Shown one piece after another: positions 21,214 to 33,929 of a DNA stretch of 64,000 nt. The notes beneath the pieces were generated by a model that did not search any database, had not been told where the DNA came from, and was given only the letters and a program-made list of their open reading frames with translations. Position 1 is the stretch's first letter, and each line of letters opens with the position of its first letter. Source of the DNA: Agrypnia vestita (taxonomy: Eukaryota; Arthropoda; Insecta; Trichoptera; Phryganeidae); NCBI GenBank assembly GCA_016648135.1, contig JADDOH010023170.1, positions 186,001 to 250,000 of the forward strand, in the 5' to 3' direction. A program made the position numbers and the translations under genes.

Positions 21214-21357
21214 CAGTAGCCGGCAAACATCTTGAAATTTTACGGCGTAGTGGGGGAAAGTTTGCGCATGTTCCATTCCACCAACGAGACCCAAATTTTG
21301 TCTTCTGCGCATTCCCCCACTACGCCAAAAAATTTCAAGAAGTTTGCCGGCAACTAT
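21214..21357. repeat. MITE, CAGTAGCCGGCAAAC-type TIRs
   Basis: 144 bp, ends CAGTAGCCGGCAAACATCTT and the complementary AAGTTTGCCGGCAACTA. Arms extend about 50 bp (GGCGTAGTGGGGGAAAGTTT / ATTCCCCCACTACGCC). Flanking TA on both sides may be the target duplication. Nearly identical to 25927-26069. Confidence 0.88.
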
Positions 21358-21794
21358 ACTTAGGTACATTGATAAATAATCTTTAATACATTTTTAATGT
21401 TGCCTCAGTTATTAGAAAAAGAGATTTCAAAAGTCAATGAATCTTGTTCCGTTTCTTGTACTACCTACTGTATTATTGTAATCAAACATATAGGTACCTA
21501 CTTACACTTAATAAATATTACCTTAAAAGATAACATAATATGTGGTGGAATCGCCTTCGCCTCCATTCGCCTTAATACGTTGGTTGAAAGAAAGTTCATT
21601 ATGCAGCTAATTACCTAATAGTGCATCGATGTTATCGATGACGATTGCACGCCACTGGTATAAAGAGAAGAAATATATTATGGCCAATCTTGGCTGTTCA
21701 CTGTTGTGTGAGACCTTACTGATGGCGTGGTACATAATACCTACACGTATCAACATACCAGGCCAGAGAAGAAATATATATATTACTAGCAGTT

Positions 21795-21885
21795 AAGCAA
21801 TTGTTTGCTGCATGGCCCTGCGAGCGGCTGTGTTGGCCGCTACGCAGCCATTGGTGTCTGCAATTGGCTAACGGCTGTACTGGAT
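21795..21885 (-). repeat. GC-rich dispersed repeat, copy 1
   Basis: The reverse complement reads TAGCCAATTGCAGACACCAA ... GCAGCGG... CGCAGGGCC ... GCAGCAAACAATTG and matches 46200-46305 in the opposite orientation. The surrounding 21.6-22.1 kb is also GC-richer than its flanks. Confidence 0.65.
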
Positions 21886-22030
21886 GCCGAGCGGCTGATA
21901 GTGGCTGCTGCGATTGATTATCGCTCATTGCCTACCGCTTTTCATCCGATTTCGTTATTTTTTGTAACTGACAATGGAAATGTTGCGCGCTGCATGCATC
22001 GTTTAGGAGATACAATATAGATATTTTTAT

Positions 22031-23000
22031 ATAATGTACATATTTTTTTATACAATTTCGTTATCTTTTGAAACTGGCAGTGGCAAAACCACGCACTGCG
22101 TTTTGCATTTTTGAAGCATTACATACATACAGCAGATACATCGCCGTATATGCGTTCGAGTTTGACACATTTCCCACCATGGGTACATTCTAACCTAAAA
22201 ATTAAAGGTTAAAAATATATTTGTCTCCAGGAAATAATAAAATTGACGTAAGAAAATATAAATATCGCTTTAAAGTGATTCGAATGTTATAAATGATGTG
22301 TTTATTGACACGGTATTGCAAGTCAGTACTTAACCACAACATTAACACTCACAACAACACATCATAACACCTAAGTCTGACGGTCGCTAATTTTTAATCT
22401 ATTAGGAGTAGGTATGAAAATTCACTAGTCGATACTGTACCTGCTATGTAAAGCTAAATCTCGATTCGCGTGGAAGGAATAAAGACCTTTGAAACGGATA
22501 CGTGTGTATAGAATAAGACAATAGGGATCAATATTGATGCCATTCAACTAATTATTTTTTTACTAAGAAGAAATTAAACATTAAATTTTTTGTAATGTAA
22601 TATTTTTTATGTCAATTTTGTGTCAAAGCTGTCAAAGTTCACACATTCGAGAAATTAAGGAGTTGCAACACCCTGGGAACCTGAAACTTCACAAGAAGGT
22701 AACTTATTATTTTAATTGTTAAATGAGACTAATATACATATTAAACTATTATTTTACTATAAAATTTTACAAAAAAAAATCACCGCGTCATATCCATTCC
22801 CGTGGAGCTCTTATGCCGTGACTGAGATGACAAATACAAAAATTGATATTATATACATTTAATGGACTTTACCCCTGTTTTCTTTAAAGGTATTGTTAAA
22901 TAATTTAGGACTTCATATGATAAATTGACTATTATTGGGAACACGGCGAGCATAAGATGCATATATCATAAGCCATATAGATATCCTTTCCTCTCGCTTA
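22031..23000. other. AT-rich intergenic, nothing recognised
   Basis: No coding signature, tRNA or clear terminal repeat seen. Confidence 0.45.
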
Positions 23001-23220
23001 CTAGTGATGGTCAAAACCGTTATTTTTACCGGTTACAAAACAACCGTTATTTGTACCTGACTGTACCGATGATTGGTAATTGAGATTTAACTATTGTCTA
23101 GTAGGTACCGATGGTTGCCCGTCGAATTGTGAAAAATCAATTACTTACCAATCATCGACACAATCAGATACAAATCTCAAATAACGGCTAGTGTGTCACC
23201 GATAAAATACCTTCACTAGT
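23001..23220 (+). repeat. Fold-back MITE 'ACTAGTGATGG', copy 1
   Basis: Left end CTAGTGATGGTCAAAACCGT, right end complementary (CCTTCACTAG). Inner inverted pair GATTTGTATCTGATTGTGTC / complement around CGATGATTGGTAA. An inverted relative lies at 27478-27685. Confidence 0.72.
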
Positions 23221-24565
23221 ATTAATGGAGTGAGAATTTTGCTTGGGTCCCGACAAAATACATCTTATTAATGAAAATATGCTTGCACACTGAAATGCTA
23301 AAAATCAGTGAATAATCAACGATACAATCACATACAAAAGTAGGTATCTGATTGTATCGACGATGCCAGTCCTGATGACAAAATGAGAACATTGTGACCC
23401 CACCTAAAATGTACAATATAAAATATAAAGTAGCACACGTGATTTTTTAATTTCACTACAATAATATTAATTTTATTGCCATACTGATAAAAAAACTTTT
23501 TTGTTTATGGCCATGCATGCATTCTTTTTATGTCTATTTTCGATGTGGTGAAGTGATGTCGGATAGATGTTGGGATCGTAGACCAATAATAAGTAAAATT
23601 AAGAGTCTGAGTCAAAAGAAACACATCTTTGTTGCAGTATGAAATTGAAGGTATTGGACAGCTGTGTACGTTTTCATATTTTTGACGCGCTTGTTTACCA
23701 CTTGACGGAGTCGAGGCGGGCCTTAATGGAGGCTCCGCCGACAAGTGCTAACTCAACACCTCTGCGCCGATAGTGTTTTAAATTGTTTACCTATCCATAA
23801 AGCTCTGAATGAGTTTGCGCCGTCCCACGTCTCCGGACTCTGTCCAAACAATGACAAGGAGGAATAAATAAATAATATGAAATTCCCAAACTACGTGTTT
23901 GCGTTGTTTTTTCGATTTGACAAAGACGTTGTAGGTTATAGGTACATACGCATTATCGGCTTTATACACATTTAAGCTAATAAATACATTTTTATGTCCA
24001 GGGTATCGTAAAAAAATCTTTTCATTATTTCGCTGAATATTTTTCGATAAAATATTCTTATAAGTCTTGTGCGTCCTGGCTAGATATATGTACATTGAAA
24101 AACAATAGTTATAGTGCTATATAGTAACTACAATAGAAAGAACCTGTTAGCGATCCCACAAAATATCGCATTTCAAAATTCAGTTCCCTATACATTAATC
24201 ACTTTACCTATCTTACCTTACCCTTTTTTAACTTTCCATAGTGTCATAAAAATAATAAAATGTATAATAAAATACATTTTTGCAAAAATACAATTTCGAG
24301 CGGCTACTGCACGGGCTCCTTTGTTGTAATAAAATGTTGTTAAAATAAATAAATAAATAATAAAACAAAAGATTGATTTAATTGCTGTATTATAGTAATA
24401 TGATATATGCATTATACGATAGAATATGATACATAAAGAAGTGATTTATTATTAGTATTTTTTTTCAATGAACAAAAGGTTTACTTACAATTTTTTACTA
24501 TTAAAGGTTTTAATACCCGTCCCGCACTTAGACGCTGGTCGAGCGACGGGTATTAGGTAATAAAC
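23221..24565. other. AT-rich intergenic, nothing recognised
   Basis: Short open frames only. An A/T-rich tail-like (AAAT)n run lies near 24345. Confidence 0.45.
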
Positions 24566-24569
24566 TTAA

Positions 24570-25478
24570 GGGGAGGGTAAGGTTTTTAATTTTTTTTTTT
24601 TGCATTTTATTTTTAATTTTTTAAACGAATGTATAACATCGTAAGAATATTGTGTCGAAATTTCAAGTCAATCGGAGCAAAATTGACGAAATTATGAACA
24701 TTTGAGCGATACTCAGACTGATTTTCTATATCTGCTCGGGCAGCTGAGAGACGCGCTCACCTGAGGAGTACCGGACGTGCTTATTGTATTGGAAAAGTTT
24801 TGTGTAGACAAGGACAAAAAGATGCTGATGATGAAAGCTCTTTGCTGTGTGAACATGGCATCGACGATTATGTGTAAGTATAAAATAAGTGTTGAGTTTT
24901 ATTTTGAATTTTACAGTGTGCAAAACTTTAAAGCGTTTTCCCCACATCACACGTTTTCAAAGTCGGTGTCCATCATAACTTCAAAACTACTGCACTGATC
25001 CTTTTGAAATTTTGAACACTATTTCTGTACATAATTTACAAGGTAACGCTGGAGAGTGTTTTTCAAATTTGTTATTAATTTTTATTTTTTAATAACAAAT
25101 TAGTCGATACTTTTCGCAAAAAATCGTGTTTTTCTCTTCAAAGTGTTCCAAAAAAGTGAAAAATTGAAATTTAAAAAAACCCTCCCAGCGTTACCTGGGA
25201 AAATCTATTATCTAACGAATGAACTTTGGTTTTTTGATTTCAGATGATCTAGCACCAAGTTATGATGGACACCGCAATTCTCCTTTTTTCCGAGATACGT
25301 CCGAATAATTGCTGCCATTGCCGCATTTTTTAATATTTCGTCTTGAAAATTTTACACAATATTCTTCAAATGTCATACTTTAATGTACTATTAGTTTAAA
25401 TAAAGAGATTTTAACTGTGTCGTCACAAAAAATTCACAAAAACATGCCTTTTTTTGTACGAATTAACCTTACCCCCCC
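24570..25478 (+). mobile_element. TTAA-flanked non-autonomous element, copy 1 (909 bp)
   Basis: Ends GGGGAGGGTAAGG and CCTTACCCCCCC are inverted repeats, flanked on both sides by TTAA (24566-24569, 25479-25482). A second copy at 29102-29948 lies in reverse orientation and also has TTAA at each side. TTAA duplication is the piggyBac signature, so this is probably a piggyBac-like non-autonomous element, though the terminal bases are not those of the type element. Both copies share an exon-like segment with GTAAGTAT after it (24868-24875). Confidence 0.72.
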
Positions 25479-25926
25479 TTAAGGTGTGTTAATACTTAGC
25501 TTCTTTATTTAATGTCTTGATATGTAATTTTATTATAATAATTGTTGAAAAAATACATAAATATGTGCAATTCGGGTAAGTAGCTTAGTTTTAAATAGTA
25601 GTTGAAGCATTAAAGCAAATGAGTAAATACAATATGTGCGAGTAGTAGGTATATTTGTTAATATCGACTTATCATACCAACATCAAGGATTTTAAAATGA
25701 TTTTGATTAATAGCTTCGAGACACCATGTAGGTATATTTCCTATTCTCTAATATAACACTGAAAAACGATGAAAAAAATTATCTTTACGTTTAAGAAAAA
25801 AACTGAAACAAATTAAGTCATGGAATATTATTTACTCAAAGCGAGTCTCAACATTTCATTGAATTCTTTAAAAACTTTTTTATTATAGAAAAATATGGAA
25901 CAAACGGAAATATGGAAATGATGTTG

Positions 25927-26069
25927 CAGTAGCCGGCAAATATCTTGAAATTTTTCGGCGTAGTGGGGGGAAGTTTGCGCATGTACCATTCCACCAACGA
26001 GACCCAAAATTTGTCTTCTGCGCATTCCCCCACTACGCCAAAAAATTTCAAGAAGTTTGCCGGCAACTG
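25927..26069. repeat. MITE, CAGTAGCCGGCAAAC-type TIRs
   Basis: 143 bp copy of the family at 21214-21357, with ends CAGTAGCCGGCAAATATCTT and AAGTTTGCCGGCAACTG. The flanks give no clear target duplication. Confidence 0.88.
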
Positions 26070-26316
26070 TACGAGCTAAAAATAGTCGCATTGACCTATA
26101 AATCCCAACACCCGAGCGCACCGTTCGAGAGTTTTACTACTTAATATAAACATATTTTTTGCTGCATAACTAAGTTTAATATTTATAAAATAAATAGGTA
26201 AAATATTATCATTGGAACGTTATCATTGAACATTTACAATACTTTACAGGTTGCTTCATCATTATTACATCACTAAAACACCCCAGCTTGAGTAAATCAC
26301 ACAGACGTGTTATGAC

Positions 26317-26390
26317 CTCACCGGGAATCGAACCCGGAACCCTCTGTGTGAGAAACCAGTGTCATGTCCACTGGGCTACGAAGACCGCGA
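26317..26390 (-). repeat. tRNA-like SINE head
   Basis: The minus strand reads GCGGTCTTCGTAGCCCAGTG ... then a perfect T arm CCGGGTTCGATTCCCGG (B box). The D-arm region is tRNA-like, but the anticodon arm folds poorly and no clean acceptor stem closes, so a SINE or tRNA pseudogene is more likely than a working tRNA. Confidence 0.6.
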
Positions 26391-27477
26391 TACTTTAAAA
26401 CAATGCAAACTTTGAAGGTTCTCAGGTATCTCAATTATTATCGACTTGCATATAATAATATTTTTGACCCATAAAATTTATTAGAAAAAATCCACCAGCA
26501 AAGTATAGCGAACCCTGTATATTTAGTAGGGCCTTCAGATGCAATTTATAGGTACGAGCTGTTTATATTTTGATACTACGGCTAAGAATTTGGTTCTGTA
26601 AAAATATAATTGGCTTGTCGCCGGGTGTGGCGATTGAACCATTTTGTATTACTTAATAAAAGTTGTTGGGCGTAAGCGCGTAGAAACTTATTTTTAATGT
26701 TGTCTGAACGTTTGTGGCCATTCTCGATCGTTTATCAAAATATAATTTGTGTATAATTTTTTTACGAATCTCTAGGGAAATGATATATTATGTAATATGG
26801 TTACCCTTTTACCTGAATACACCCAAGACTCGGCTGCGGTCGGTCGTAGGGCTGTTAAAGAAACAACTTTCCAGTCAGTCAAAACAGTAAAAAGAGTAAA
26901 CTCATTTTCATTGGTGATGCACACGCGTTAAGTAAATGAGAACCCTTTATTTTTAATATTGACCGATGTCTCGAATTTCAAGTCACGTAGATTACCACCG
27001 AGAACTTTGTATTTACACCTTCCAGTTGACCAAGGCAAGGGTCTGTAGTCTGTATTGTTTGAGATTATCCACAGAAGAATGTGTTGCCCACTTCAAGTAT
27101 AAGTAAGGACTTCAAATATCGGCTTTACTTAGTATCTACGATTAACGTGGGTACTACGTGCACTCGGACCGCGAGATGTAATTTTGACATTTCTAGCGCC
27201 GATACCAAATTCTATATCTCTGTAATTTATGCTACATCTATTTATCTATATATAATTCAGAAGCGGAACACGTAAAATTATCTAAATTAATAATATCAGA
27301 CATGATTCTCAGCGGTGGGAGATTTTTTTTTAGCTTTATTCATCACCATATAATATTTCTCGAGAATATTCCACTAGTTTCTGATAAACTGACGCACGTC
27401 GTTTACATCGCTCAGGTTTGCACTAGAAAATTCCGCACGTAGGTACTCCACTCGCGCCATTTGTCTGTGGTAGTTAT
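26391..27477. other. AT-rich intergenic, nothing recognised
   Basis: No coding signature or structured repeat seen. Confidence 0.4.
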
Positions 27478-27685
27478 GATATTTTACCGGTGACATACTA
27501 ACCGTTATTTGAGATTTGTATCTGATTGTGTCGATGATTGGTAACTGATTTTTCACGATTTAACGGGCAACCATGGTATTAGACAACAGTTATATCTTAG
27601 TTCAATCATCGATACTATAAGATATAAATCTCAAATAACTGTACCCCGTATAAACGTTTAAAATAACGGTTTGACTATCATCATC
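27478..27685 (-). repeat. Fold-back MITE 'ACTAGTGATGG', copy 2 (inverted)
   Basis: Contains TGATTGTGTCGATGATTGGT and ACGGGCAACCATGG, matching 23001-23220 in reverse. Its right end AAATAACGGTTTGACTATCA corresponds to the left end of copy 1. Confidence 0.7.
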
Positions 27686-29097
27686 TGTGGTATCGCCCGC
27701 TGTCTGTTTCACTTTCTGTGTTTTCTGTCAAAACAAGAGCTGCACTTGCCATGCACGGCCTGCGTATTTATATAATATCCTGGACTTAAGGAAGTTTCGC
27801 GAATATAGTTGGGTTTTCTACTGATTTCTAGTTCAAATCTTCTAGATTTTTATAGATCATTCGGAAAACTTCAATATGCATGATTCTAGACTTTAGAATC
27901 TCGAGACAATATTTACATTTCCAATAGTATTTAATCACGGGACATTGTATATTGTCATACCATTTCTTCACTTAAGCATCAGCTGTCTGGGTAGTCGGCA
28001 TCGACACAACTTTTTTGCTGATCCTAAACATACATGACTACACAGATGCTTTCTATAAAAAAATCATACACTCGTTCATTATTCACAAAACGTATCATAT
28101 TACTTAGCATATGCATTGGTGTGTAATATGTAAGTCAATTTTTATCCATTTCATTAGATTCTACGATACTTATATATGTAATTTATGTGCGTGCGACACC
28201 TATTCTACTACTGCAAATTTATCAGCGATATTCGCTTTAATATGTAACAATAAAAATTACAAACTATGTCATATTGTAACGAAATGGTGAAAGAGATTAC
28301 TTACAGAATCCCTTGTAATATGTCACAACACTATAGAAGGATCGAGAACCTTCTTCTAAACACTAGAATAATCTGGAAAGTTCGAAAATACCAGCATTTG
28401 GATATAAATAGCGCGAATCTACTAATAAAAATTCTAATGAAAAAACCTGTACAAATTTTACTGTAATTTAATAAAAAGGAAAATTTACTAGGTGAGGACA
28501 CTTAAATTACCGTGCCGCCTTATTTTTGAGTAAATAAAATTACATGTTATAATTACGAACTTAAAATAATGTTTATTGATTTACAAAACAATTTTTGGAC
28601 TCAATATTTCTTAATACTTTGAGTTATAACACATTCTCGAAAGTATTATGGACTATAGAGATAAGTTACGATCAGAAGGATTTGCAACGATGATGATGAT
28701 CCGACTACATACGAGGGATGAAAGGAATTGAGATAGTGGTGTGACGTGAATAAAATAAAAAACACATATTTTTTTCAGTATAGGTTACAATGAAATGCCC
28801 GGTTACACTTCAGCCATTGAATAGTTTTTATAATATGGTATTAATATTTTAAAATAGTCGCTAATATGTATGATAAGTAAACGATTAGGAAAACGAAATA
28901 AGCGGGATAATATACATTGAATGTAAATTAATTCTTTTATGATGCTAGTGGTGAGTCTTTCTGAAAACATGAGAAACATCCCAAAATCTTCAATCCGGAA
29001 GATAGGTGGAAACCGCAAACGTAAAAATAAAGTCTTCTTCAAATGTAGCAAATTTATTTTGTGGTAACATAATTATAATTGATATAAATTAACTTTG
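27686..29097. other. AT-rich intergenic, nothing recognised
   Basis: No coding or RNA feature could be supported. Confidence 0.4.
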
Positions 29098-29101
29098 TTA
29101 A

Positions 29102-29948
29102 GGGGGGGATAAGGTTAATTCGTACAAAAAAAGGCATGTTTTTGTGAATTTTTTGTGACGACACAGTTAAAACCTCTTTATTAAAACTAATAGGAAATTA
29201 AAGTATGACATTTGAAGAATATTGTGTAAAATTTTTAAGACGAATTATTAAAAAATACGGCAATTGCAGCAATTATTCGGACGTGTCTCGGAAAAAAGGA
29301 GAATTGCGGTGTCCATCATAACTTGGTGCTAGATCATCTGAAATCAAAAAATCAAAGTTCATTAGTTAGATAATAGGTTTTACCAGGTAAAGCTGGGAAG
29401 GTTTTTTGAAATTTCAATTTTTCAATTTTTTGGAACACTTTGAAGAGAAAAACGTTATTTTTTGCGAAAAATATCGACTAATTTGTTATTAAAAAATAAA
29501 AATTAATAACAAATTTGAAAAAACTCTCCAGCGTTACCTCGTAAATTATATACAGAAATAGTGTTCAAAATTTCAAAAGGATCGGTGCAGGCGTTTTGAA
29601 GTTATGATGGACAACGGCTTTGAAAACGTGAGATGTGGGGAAAACGCTTTAAAGTTTTGCACACTAAAATTCAAAATAAAACTCAACACTTATTTTATAC
29701 TTACACATAATCGTCGATGCCATGTTCACATAGCAAAGAACTTTCATCATCAGCATCTTTTTGTCCTTGTCTACGCAAAACTCTTCCAATACAAACGTCC
29801 GGTACTCCTCAGGTGAGCGCGTCTCTTAGTTGCCCGGGCAGGTATAGAAAATCAGTCTGAGTATCGCTCAAATGTTCATAATTTCGTCAATTTTGCTCCG
29901 ATTGGCTTGAAATTTTGACAGAAAGTTAAAAACCTTACCCCCCCCCCC
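29102..29948 (-). mobile_element. TTAA-flanked non-autonomous element, copy 2 (847 bp)
   Basis: Reverse-orientation copy of 24570-25478, flanked by TTAA at 29098-29101 and 29949-29952. It differs by small indels, including one in the exon-like part that restores a continuous frame of about 40 codons (SPEEYRTFVLEEFCVDKDKK onward), which in copy 1 is shifted. Confidence 0.72.
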
Positions 29949-30689
29949 TTAATTGGCTTCGAAACATTTTGAATTTTTTTTCAATAAATAAGTGGTTTTA
30001 ACAAAATTAATTTACATCAATTGTAAAAATAAAGAAGTCATGGTGGATGTGGCAACAAAATAGTCAGCAAATAAACCTCCCCAGAAAGTTGGAACCATAT
30101 GCTAGCAAAATCTATCAGCAATCTACAATAACTCATAAATAATTTTCTCAAATAAATAGTTTCAACCCTTGCGGTTAATCTTTCAACTATTTATCGCGAA
30201 TTAACTTTTTGTTCGAAAATTGGTAAAACGCGTTAGCAAGAATATTTTTGAGTTTCAAAGTTTGTACAAAATATAAATGCAGAAAAACAATTATCTCACA
30301 CCTTACTCAATGATGTACGTGAATGAACTTTCGTGCAATGTGTGACGAAACAAGAAATATAAAAAAATATGAACGCAAATATTGATAATAATAATTTGAG
30401 ATGATATGTTGTTGATTTGTTTGAAAAATGTAAAATTTCAAATTTTCCGATAAAATATTATTCAGAATGTAATGTATTTTTATTGTCAATTTAAGTACTT
30501 TGATAATATATAATATTTACATATAATATTGATAATATAAAATATTTCATTATTTGTAATAGATAGAATAAAGAAAGGAGGGGTAGGTACACATACATAT
30601 ATATTTACACAAATAAAGTACACTGTGTTATTTAGATGCAAGATATATATTGTAAAATGTGTAAAACCGTTCAAATGAAAAATAAATAA

Positions 30690-30960
30690 AAGTCATTGAG
30701 ATGGTTTAGGCATGAGGAAAGGATAGTAAAAAAAAATTGGTGTTGAAGGCAGCAGAAACAGAAGGAGTTCGCGGAAGACCTGGCAAGACCAGATAGCTAG
30801 ATAGTTAGGTAGATGTTAGAAACTTCAGCAACCGCAGAGATGTAGGTATTTAAGAGGATATGTACGGAGCAAAAGTGGTAATCCAAGACAGGAGAGTGTG
30901 GAGTTCTATCCTCTCTGCTCACACCTCTGGGAAACGGCGTGATAGTTAGTTGTAAATTTA
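30690..30960 (+). pseudogene. LINE 3' end fragment
   Basis: Plus-strand reading RWFRHEERIV ... RRSSRKTWQD is the C-terminal GH-ER/GRPRKTW region of LINE polyproteins. It is followed by a 3' UTR (GAGAGTGTGGAGTTCTATCC ... GGGAAACGGCGTGATAGTTA) that also ends the LINE at 40.8 kb. Stops interrupt it; the 5' part is missing. Confidence 0.75.
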
Positions 30961-30989
30961 AAAAAAATACAACTTTATTATTACTATTT

Positions 30990-31140
30990 TGAAATTGAGA
31001 TTTTTGGGATATTCTGTCGTGTGTATACAACCTTTCTAATCCACGTTTCGCACATACATTAGCCCTGATGATGGACCCTGTACTGGGATCTGAAATGTCT
31101 GCCAAAAAGTCCGTGTACACATGGCAAAATATCCCAAGAA
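30990..31140 (+). repeat. Penelope-like terminal repeat fragment with weak hammerhead core
   Basis: CTGATGA at 31065-31071 and GAAA at 31092-31095 are separated by 20 nt that can partly pair (GGACCC/TGGGATC). The following GTACACATGGCAAAATATCC resembles sequence near 46.5 kb (complement of GGCAGAATATTCC). Stem I is not well supported, so the ribozyme reading is weak. Confidence 0.35.
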
Positions 31141-33689
31141 ATGGTATGTTCGGGATTCATATTTCAGTTTAATTTAGAAAACCAAAACTTGATCATCACT
31201 AAAAATGATGAAACACTCGAAGCTTTGCTTTTGCTACGGGCATATTACCTATGCATAATAATAAAATTATTTCACATTAAAATTCTTTTGTTCTGTTATT
31301 ATTTAAGCAATATTTTTGTTAAAAGATACCGTACTTATCTACGTACCTATTATTCTACGTATTAATTAATATCTTTCTTAAACAGTCATTGTTCTTAATA
31401 AATGTAGGATTAGTGAGAAATTGAGAATAATGCTAGGATTGAATCTGGGGTTCCGGGAATATCAAAATTGAATCCAGAAATCCCGGAAATGCAATTTTGG
31501 CTCAGGGATAGATCCACTGTCTGCAACCGCTCAGCTTTTGACTTTTGCTTATTTCTATATCAAAGCAAGTGTAAATAAGGTGAAAACATGAATTAACGTA
31601 TAAAATATTATACATATTACAGAAAACAAATAAGAACACTTGTTCGTAAAATATTATAATAATTTATTCGGGTACAACCCTCAGTTCACCCAGTAATAAA
31701 TTAAGGTTTCACATTTGTGCGCCTCGAATACAAGGGTGAAATTATTGCTTAGCGCCTTCTCGGCAAACGTCGGTCAAACCAATATTTTGTACCGGATGTT
31801 GACACAGTACCTTCAATATTTATTTATATTTCCATATTTCTCTTATTTTTCCCGCAAACTATGCTGTGAGCGCTCCTACCTGATGTCTCTTCTCGAGCCA
31901 ATCAGCCCTTTGTATTTCACAAAAATAATACCACACCATAAAGTTACCAAGTTTAGTATCTCGAGCGACAACTGAATGAAATGTTTCCTGAGAATGAGTT
32001 TACACACTTCTAGTGTTTACTTTCGATAAGATATTTGTACCGGTACCTGATGAAATTATGTGTGATTCTTAGAAATAGATGATGAGGTTGGGTAAACAAT
32101 AATATGTCGCATTCAAGTTAAAAATGAAAATTTCTGAGTTTAAAACACTTAATAGAAATTCATTGTATTATATCAAAACCACTTTCAATAGAAGTGGCAA
32201 ATTGATCAGATAAGAACTAGGTAGTCTAATATCTACCGAATGTAAACTTTATTATCAAGTTATAATAGATACCAATAGCTTATTTTCAAAGAAATAATCA
32301 GTGTTATGAGTCAAATTTTGTTTAATTTAGAAAATCCCAAACACTGGAGTGACTATTCAATTCGAGTTTCGATTAGGTATATAAAAATTCAATTCAATAT
32401 AAAAGTGAAATAATCATTCAATGTTTTGTTCAATAAAAAAGTAACATTCGAAGAAATTTTGTGAAGTAAATACTGGTGGAAGCAGAAAATCGAGGTCGAT
32501 GGAGAGGCCTCTAGCATTAAAGCTCTGACTCGTTCTGGAAGGTGATTGTTCTGGATTGATTAAATTGCATGAATAACATCTTATTTCTTCGTCTTACAAT
32601 CAGTCAAAAAATTAAACAAAAAAATGAAAAAAGAAAAATACAACAATTGTATTTTCTAATTTGAAGCTCCATTCAAAACCTAATTAGTGCAGAAGGAAAA
32701 TATTTCTCCTAGAAATGAACCGTTACTGTGTTAATGAAGAGGTCGGAAAAAATAATAAATACACCAGATTCCCTTTTTACGTGGTCTTATTTTATAAGAT
32801 TTTGATATAACACGGTGCAAAAATTAGGAGACATTAAAAAAATATTTTTGAACTCGAGGTTGTTTTAGAGGAGCACAGTTAGTCCCAAGGAAAGCAGTGA
32901 CAAAGAAAAAGGTGGTCCAATGACAGCGAATTTAATAGTCGAAGGTCTGCAACTGGCTCATATAACTTAAAAATCATTTTCTATCAAATGAACTGAATGG
33001 AATAGGCGACAGGTCATCCACGCCATTATCTGCAAGAACCAGCCGCAGGTCCATACTCACGACTGCTCAGTGACAGTCTAGATAGATACTGATCTATGGA
33101 TATAATGAGTTTTTATTTGACCGAGAGCTGAGAACAGCGGACGATTGATGTTAAAGCGGAATACACAGAATAACACAGAATGACGGAGAGAACAGAATTA
33201 TTCCAAGTCATGTAAGCGGGCATATTAGTTGTTTACTTCTGTCCATGAATGGAGGCTCTCATTCCGGGGTACAATAAAGATAAGGTGAGTTTGTGTACAG
33301 CTAATAGTATCCAGACAGACGGCGTCTACTTTTATAGAGGTGCCAAAGGGAAAAAAACATTTGCGATTTCTTTGGGAATTCTCACCTACAAGGTAAGCCG
33401 ACGTAATTATTTTACTACCCCTGCGCCAGATATACCCCCGAGGGATGTGCCAGGGGATGCGCATCAGGATCTTGGTTTATAAATATAAGTAGTACTAACG
33501 TGACACAAATTCTTTTAATCATACAATAATTATCATATAATATACATATCAACCAATATCAAGCAGGGGCCTGCGGTGGGAACATTGAAACGTGACTTCT
33601 ACGGAACTAGGTATATATTTTGGAAAAAAGTCGATATTAATTAAACATATCGACGTATATAGATACTGTCAAATCTGCAAAGTATAGAT
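31141..33689. other. AT-rich intergenic, nothing recognised
   Basis: Short open frames without family resemblance; no tRNA or clear terminal repeats. Confidence 0.4.
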
Positions 33690-33890
33690 TTTCGTTTTAC
33701 TATCTTAAACTATCCAATTTACTTTATACTTTTGGACAATGTTAAAAAAAGTTACGTTTCAAAGAAAGCAAATATAAAGGAAAATTTAACTTTATCCGAA
33801 CTTTATTTTAACTTTATTTAACTTTCTTTTAATATTATCCGAAAATATAAAGTAAATTGGATAGTTTAAGATAGTAAAATGAAAGTCCAA
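33690..33890. repeat. Fold-back repeat
   Basis: TTTTACTATCTTAAACTATC ... AATTTACTTTATA at 33693-33730 is inverted at 33851-33885 with few mismatches. The ~100 bp between the arms is rich in TTAACTTTA-like steps. Confidence 0.8.
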
Positions 33891-33929
33891 TTTTTACACA
33901 TTCAACAATGTACTTAGGGACCGTCGATG

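Noticed and set aside
24777..24998. Small host gene (73 codons, VDKDKKMLMMKALCC)
   Set aside because: Lies within a repeated TTAA element; kept only as an exon-like segment of that element.
26317..26390. Functional tRNA gene
   Set aside because: Good T arm, but the anticodon arm and acceptor stem do not close. Read as a SINE head.
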